Below, piece by piece: positions 6,069 to 9,210 of a DNA stretch of 9,210 bases. The DNA lies in the NCBI GenBank assembly GCA_009923375.1, contig RFTO01000037.1, forward strand, positions 1 through 9,210, in the 5' to 3' direction. The position numbers and the translations under genes were made by a program. The DNA comes from Actinomycetota bacterium (lineage in GTDB: Bacteria > Actinomycetota > Actinomycetes > S36-B12 > UBA5976). How positions within the stretch are numbered: position 1 is the first letter of the stretch; every line of letters starts with the position of its first letter. The notes beneath the pieces are model-generated. The model was not told where the DNA came from. It saw only the letters and a program-made list of their open reading frames with translations, and did not search any database.

Positions 6069-6376
6069 CAATCATTCGAACCACATGCGAGTGCTGCGGC
6101 GATGTTGAGATGCCCGCATGGGCTGCAACAGTCACACTGACCGATCTTGCTGAGGGATTCCTTCAGTTCTCATGCCCGGAGTGCGGCGGGTCAGATGAAG
6201 TCCAAGCGGACGCCGCCTCGGTCGCCTTGCTTCGCGTCGCTGGAGTTCCCGTCACCGCACCCGATGACACCATCGAGGACTACGCCGGAGAGTTTGATGA
6301 GGAATACATCATCCAAGCCTGCGCGTATTTGTCGACGTTTGACACTCTTTGCGATCACCATGCCTTGCTAGGCTGA
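6065..6376 (+). CDS. Small zinc-ribbon protein of unknown function, coupled to pafC
   Basis: A 103-residue acidic protein. Two cysteine pairs, C8-x-x-C11 (with an extra C10) and C37-x-x-C40 in FSCPECGG, form a likely zinc ribbon over residues 5-45. The rest (about 46-100) contains LLRVAGVPV, then a run of acidic residues in IEDYAGEFDEEYI, and may be helical. The start overlaps the pafC stop by 4 nt (ATGA) and no SD is visible, so translation probably depends on pafC. Small zinc-ribbon proteins of this kind are widespread and uncharacterised in actinobacteria. The coupling suggests expression with PafBC, perhaps as an accessory to regulation or repair; this is inference. GC and codon use look like the neighbours. 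I do not recognise a specific gene name. Confidence 0.75.
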   Translation: MTIIRTTCECCGDVEMPAWAATVTLTDLAEGFLQFSCPECGGSDEVQADAASVALLRVAGVPVTAPDDTIEDYAGEFDEEYIIQACAYLSTFDTLCDHHALLG

Positions 6377-6384
6377 GGTGCCGC

Positions 6385-6390
6385 TAAGGT
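6385..6390 (+). promoter_or_regulatory. Possible -10 of the tatAC transcript
   Basis: TAAGGT sits in the 79-nt gap between the zinc-ribbon gene and tatA and would give a leader of about 60 nt. No clear -35 is seen: a TTGCTA at 6365-6370 is only 14 nt away. Read-through from pafBC is an alternative. Confidence 0.3.
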
Positions 6391-6444
6391 TTCACGCCAC
6401 GACCTGTGTGGATGCTCACCGCAGCACGCTCTTGCGGCAGACCT

Positions 6445-6450
6445 AAGGAG
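6445..6450 (+). promoter_or_regulatory. Ribosome binding site of tatA
   Basis: AAGGAG ends 5 nt before the ATG at 6456. A GTG at 6450 in the same frame overlaps this SD and is rejected as start. Confidence 0.7.
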
Positions 6451-6455
6451 TGCGC

Positions 6456-6650
6456 ATGTTCGGCAACTTTAAGCCAACTGAAATCATCATCATTGTCGTG
6501 ATCTTGGTCTTGCTCTTTGGATCCAAGAAGCTTCCCGATGCAGCACGCAGTATCGGTCGATCGATGAGAATTTTCCGCACCGAGGTCAAGGCGATGTCCG
6601 AGGATGGTCGCAAGGACGAATCCGGGGCACCAAAGCCCGACCAGCAGTAG
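6456..6650 (+). CDS. tatA: Sec-independent protein translocase subunit TatA
   Basis: A 64-residue membrane protein of the twin-arginine translocation system, which exports folded proteins across the cytoplasmic membrane. The layout is standard. A short N-terminus MFGNFKPTE is followed by a single membrane helix (about 8-22, very rich in I, V and L), the FGSKKLPDAARSIGRS hinge with its conserved Phe-Gly, and an amphipathic helix (about 24-48). A short charged tail ends the protein. TatA proteins are usually 60-100 residues, so this one is small but complete. The polar residue near the N-terminus is a Glu (TEII), as in many TatA. The ATG follows a good SD. tatC begins 6 nt after the stop, indicating an operon. 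No tatB gene is present here. Confidence 0.93.
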   Translation: MFGNFKPTEIIIIVVILVLLFGSKKLPDAARSIGRSMRIFRTEVKAMSEDGRKDESGAPKPDQQ

Positions 6651-6656
6651 CCTCAC

Positions 6657-7484
6657 ATGCCAGCGCCAGCGTTGCGTTCGGCGCGGGCCGAGATGCCCCT
6701 GCTCGCGCACCTCACAGAGCTTCGCCGGCGGCTTCTACGTTCCGTCATCGCTGTCTCCTTGGCAGCCTGTGTCGCCTGGTATTACTACGACCAACTCTTT
6801 GCTGTCCTGCGTAAGCCTCTGGACCAAGCCGTCACAGCCGCGGCGCAGAACGGCACACAAGTTACGTTGTCGATGACGACGATGACCGATGCATTCACCC
6901 TACGCCTACAAGTCTCAGTGACAGCCGGTGTCATCGCCGCCGCGCCTTACCTGCTATTTCACCTATGGCGATTTGTGACGCCCGGTTTACACAAGCACGA
7001 GAAGCGCTGGGTGGTCAGTTTTCTGGGCGCTGCAACACCACTTTTTGCCTTGGGTGTCGCTTTTGCCTACAAGACGTTGCCACAAGCGCTGGTTGTGCTA
7101 CTCGGGTTCACCCCTGACAAGGTGAGCAACATCATCCCGGTACCCGTATATGTGAGTTTCCTGCTCCGAATGCTGCTTGTGTTCGGTGGCGGCTTCGTCG
7201 CCCCGGTGTTCATTGTTGTTCTTAATCTGGCTGGCGTGCTAAGTGCGAAAGCATTGTTTTCGAAATGGCGCTACATCATCTTGGGATGTGCTCTCTTCGG
7301 CGCCGTGGCAACTCCCACAGGCGACCCTTTCAATATGGCGCTCGTAGCAGTGCCCATCATCGTCATCATCCTTGGTGCTGGCATGGTGTGTTGGATGAAT
7401 GAGCGCCTGCGCCGCACGCGCACAACAAATCAAGAGTCACTTGCAGATGATGAGCCGAGCGTTCTTCACCCAGAGTCTCAGTAA
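6657..7484 (+). CDS. tatC: Sec-independent protein translocase subunit TatC
   Basis: A 275-residue, six-helix membrane protein that binds twin-arginine signal peptides. Membrane segments lie at about 27-47, 84-104, 117-138, 164-190, 205-220 and 226-246. The cytoplasmic HLTELRRRLL motif contains Glu21, and the first cytoplasmic loop has TPGLHKHEKRW with Glu115; both correspond to the glutamates that contact the Arg-Arg signal in E. coli TatC. The ATPTGDP motif (218-224) is also conserved. The polar C-terminal tail (about 248-275) is charged. The ATG at 6657 lacks an SD and probably depends on coupling with tatA; an ATG at 6693 (Met13) is possible, but many actinobacterial TatC have an N-terminal extension. 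Length is usual for the family. Confidence 0.94.
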   Translation: MPAPALRSARAEMPLLAHLTELRRRLLRSVIAVSLAACVAWYYYDQLFAVLRKPLDQAVTAAAQNGTQVTLSMTTMTDAFTLRLQVSVTAGVIAAAPYLLFHLWRFVTPGLHKHEKRWVVSFLGAATPLFALGVAFAYKTLPQALVVLLGFTPDKVSNIIPVPVYVSFLLRMLLVFGGGFVAPVFIVVLNLAGVLSAKALFSKWRYIILGCALFGAVATPTGDPFNMALVAVPIIVIILGAGMVCWMNERLRRTRTTNQESLADDEPSVLHPESQ

Positions 7485-7555
7485 CATCAGTTTTGCACTG
7501 CCAATCGTTAGCGCTCACCGCAGCGCCGGCGTTGGTCGCCGCCTAAAGTGGGGTC
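7485..7555 (+). promoter_or_regulatory. Intergenic region with leaderless helY promoter (-10 at 7544-7549)
   Basis: TAAAGT, a close match to the actinobacterial -10 consensus, ends 6 nt before the GTG at 7556, and no SD precedes that GTG. This suggests a leaderless helY mRNA transcribed apart from tatAC. A perfect 5-bp stem with 5-nt loop (7527-7541) lies directly upstream of the -10. It has no T-tract, so it is not a usual terminator. Confidence 0.5.
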
Positions 7556-9210
7556 GTGAGCACCTATGCCGACAAGTTCCACGCCTCGGCTGACCGAAAG
7601 AACGACCAACGATCTGGGCTAGCTCAGTTCCAGGCGCAGTTCGAGTTCGAGTTCGACACATTCCAAGTGCAGGCATGTCGTGCGGTTGCAGACGGGCTGA
7701 ATGTCCTCGTTGCAGCCCCAACAGGCAGTGGCAAGACCATCGTTGCGGAGTTCGCCGCTTTCCTATGCCAGCAGAAGGGCAAGCGACTTTTCTACACAAC
7801 CCCTATCAAGGCTTTAAGCAATCAGAAGTTTCAGGAATTTCGCTTGTCGCACGGGGAAGACAGCGTTGGCCTGCTCACGGGCGACAACTCAGTAAACCCC
7901 CAGGCCCCGTTGATTGTGATGACTACCGAGGTTCTGCGCAACATGATCTACGCCGATGATGGAGAACTGATCGACCTCGACGTGGTGATTATGGACGAGG
8001 TGCACTACCTCGCTGACAAGTTTCGCGGCGCCGTCTGGGAGGAGACACTGATCCACCTTCCCGAGCACGTGGCGGTGGTGGCCCTCTCTGCCACGGTGAG
8101 CAACGCAGAGGAGTTCGGCGCGTGGTTGCAGGACATCCGCGGCGATGTGGAGATCATCGTGGAGGAGCATCGACCCGTGCCTCTCCACCAGCATGTTTTC
8201 CACCAAGGCAGGCTGCTTGACCTCTTCCACAACACAGATTCAGGACGCCAGCAACGCCGGCCGATGATCAACCCTGAAATCACCTCGCTGAAGCACCGGC
8301 AGCGAGATATCGAAAAGTTCCAGCAGCAGGCAGGCAGGCGCCCCCGGGTATCCAGAACATCACGCATTGAGGTCATAGACAGCCTGCACCGCGAGTCATT
8401 ACTTCCAGCCATCACCTTTATCTTCTCGCGTGCGGGCTGCGATTCCGCTGTGGATCAATGTCTTAGCGCGGGCGTACGCCTCACCTCCGCAAGCGAGCGC
8501 TTGGAAATTCGCGGCATCGTGGACGACCGATGCCGGGTTTTGCCCGATGAGGATCTCGCGGTCCTGGGCTACCTACATTGGCGCGAGGCGCTCGAGCTTG
8601 GATTCGCGGCACACCATGCCGGCATGATCCCCCTCTTCAAGGAAACAGTCGAGCACCTATTCCAACGCGGCTTCCTCAAAATGGTGTTTGCCACAGAGAC
8701 TCTCGCTCTCGGCATCAACATGCCAGCCAGGACCGTCGTCGTTGAACGACTCGTGAAATGGAATGGGGAGGGGCATGTGCCGGTGACCGCCGGCGAATAC
8801 ACCCAACTCACCGGCCGCGCAGGTAGACGCGGCATAGATGTTGAAGGTCATGCCGTGGTGATGTGGCATGACGATCTTGAGCCGGGGACACTAGCGGGAC
8901 TCGCGTCAACCCGTTCGTATCCGCTCAAGAGTTCCTTCCAACCTTCGTACAACATGGCAGTGAATCTGATATCGAAGTACGGCTTGGAGCAAGCACGTCT
9001 TCTCAATGAGAAGTCCTTCGCACAATTCCAGGCGGACCACGCGAGTCTTGGTTTGGTTGTCGCAATCGCCGATCACGACGAATCAGCAGCAGATCTAGAA
9101 CCCAAAATTCACTGCCATTTGGGCGATTTCAATGAGTACGCCGCAATCACCGAGCAGCTCAGCTCATTGGAGAAGTCACTTGCGGCGACTGCCAGAAGCA
9201 CCCAGGCAGC
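7556..9210 (+). CDS. helY: HelY-type Ski2-like DEVH-box helicase, C-terminus cut by window edge
   Basis: 551 codons are visible with no stop; the family is about 900 residues, so the C-terminal third or more is missing. Superfamily 2 motifs appear in order. A Q-like FDTFQVQAC (33-41) comes first, then motif I APTGSGKT (54-61) and Ia TTPIKALSNQKF (81-92). Next are TGD and the TTEVLRNM region (123-130), motif II DEVH (147-150) and motif III SAT (178-180). The second domain has FSRAGCD (290-296), FATETLALGINMPA (378-391) and motif VI QLTGRAGRRG (417-426). This order and the DEVH box place it with HelY and Ski2/Mtr4 RNA helicases. It is probably an ATP-dependent RNA or RNA/DNA unwinding enzyme; its substrate in bacteria is poorly known. 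The GTG at 7556 is the first start after an in-frame TAA at 7544-7546. A position downstream of tatC is standard in actinobacteria. Confidence 0.93.
   Translation, partial: MSTYADKFHASADRKNDQRSGLAQFQAQFEFEFDTFQVQACRAVADGLNVLVAAPTGSGKTIVAEFAAFLCQQKGKRLFYTTPIKALSNQKFQEFRLSHGEDSVGLLTGDNSVNPQAPLIVMTTEVLRNMIYADDGELIDLDVVIMDEVHYLADKFRGAVWEETLIHLPEHVAVVALSATVSNAEEFGAWLQDIRGDVEIIVEEHRPVPLHQHVFHQGRLLDLFHNTDSGRQQRRPMINPEITSLKHRQRDIEKFQQQAGRRPRVSRTSRIEVIDSLHRESLLPAITFIFSRAGCDSAVDQCLSAGVRLTSASERLEIRGIVDDRCRVLPDEDLAVLGYLHWREALELGFAAHHAGMIPLFKETVEHLFQRGFLKMVFATETLALGINMPARTVVVERLVKWNGEGHVPVTAGEYTQLTGRAGRRGIDVEGHAVVMWHDDLEPGTLAGLASTRSYPLKSSFQPSYNMAVNLISKYGLEQARLLNEKSFAQFQADHASLGLVVAIADHDESAADLEPKIHCHLGDFNEYAAITEQLSSLEKSLAATARSTQA

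Noticed and set aside
7527..7541. Perfect stem CGGCG / CGCCG with 5-nt loop after tatC.
   Set aside because: Too short and lacking a T-tract for a terminator; it sits against the helY -10 and may be chance in GC-rich DNA.
7637..7656. Short tandem GAGTTC units near the helY start.
   Set aside because: Three near-identical units encoding alternating Phe and Glu within the conserved pre-Q region; explained by coding, not a repeat element.
8321..8339. CAG/CAGG tandem run in helY.
   Set aside because: Very short, in frame, encoding a Gln-rich helix in a variable part of the protein; no sign of a microsatellite or regulatory role.

Overview
The window looks like a chromosomal core region of an actinobacterium (Actinomycetota) with moderate GC, by eye in the upper fifties. 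The evidence is the gene set and order: a PAC2-family gene, a RecB-like nuclease and trmI in divergent arrangement, an FKBP lipoprotein gene, the WYL regulator pair pafB-pafC, tatA-tatC, and a HelY-type Ski2-like helicase. This is the well-known actinobacterial neighbourhood that normally flanks the Pup-proteasome genes. Several promoters also look leaderless, with an actinobacterial -10 hexamer 6-8 nt before the start codon. I see no mobile element, CRISPR array, tRNA, rRNA or large repeat, and no gene-free stretch longer than about 115 nt.

Layout. Positions 1-679 (minus) hold a PAC2-family protein cut by the left edge. A 71-nt divergent promoter region separates it from a HAD phosphatase (751-1506, plus). 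The HAD gene converges on a RecB-like Fe-S nuclease (1556-2377, minus). That gene diverges from trmI, a tRNA m1A58 methyltransferase (about 2469-3335, plus), across a compact promoter whose two -10 boxes overlap. After 113 nt comes an FKBP-type prolyl isomerase lipoprotein (3449-4018). Then follow pafB (4061-5023), pafC (5016-6068) and a small zinc-ribbon protein (6065-6376), joined by start/stop overlaps. tatA (6456-6650) and tatC (6657-7484) come next, and helY (7556 onward) is cut by the right edge.

How they work together. PafB and PafC form the WYL-domain heterodimer that activates RecA-independent DNA-damage genes. The solo RecB-like nuclease and HelY are nucleic-acid enzymes. TrmI modifies tRNA. 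TatA and TatC export folded proteins, and the FKBP lipoprotein probably helps proteins fold outside the membrane.

The main observation is an absence. In reference actinobacteria the genes for the proteasomal ATPase (mpa/arc), dop, pup, prcB, prcA and pafA lie between trmI and FKBP/pafB. Here trmI and FKBP are separated by only 113 nt, with no recognisable remnant. The flanks, including the 'proteasome accessory factor' genes pafBC and the PAC2 gene, are intact. This fits clean loss, or ancestral absence, of the Pup-proteasome system from this locus. Whether the genes sit elsewhere in the genome cannot be seen from this window.
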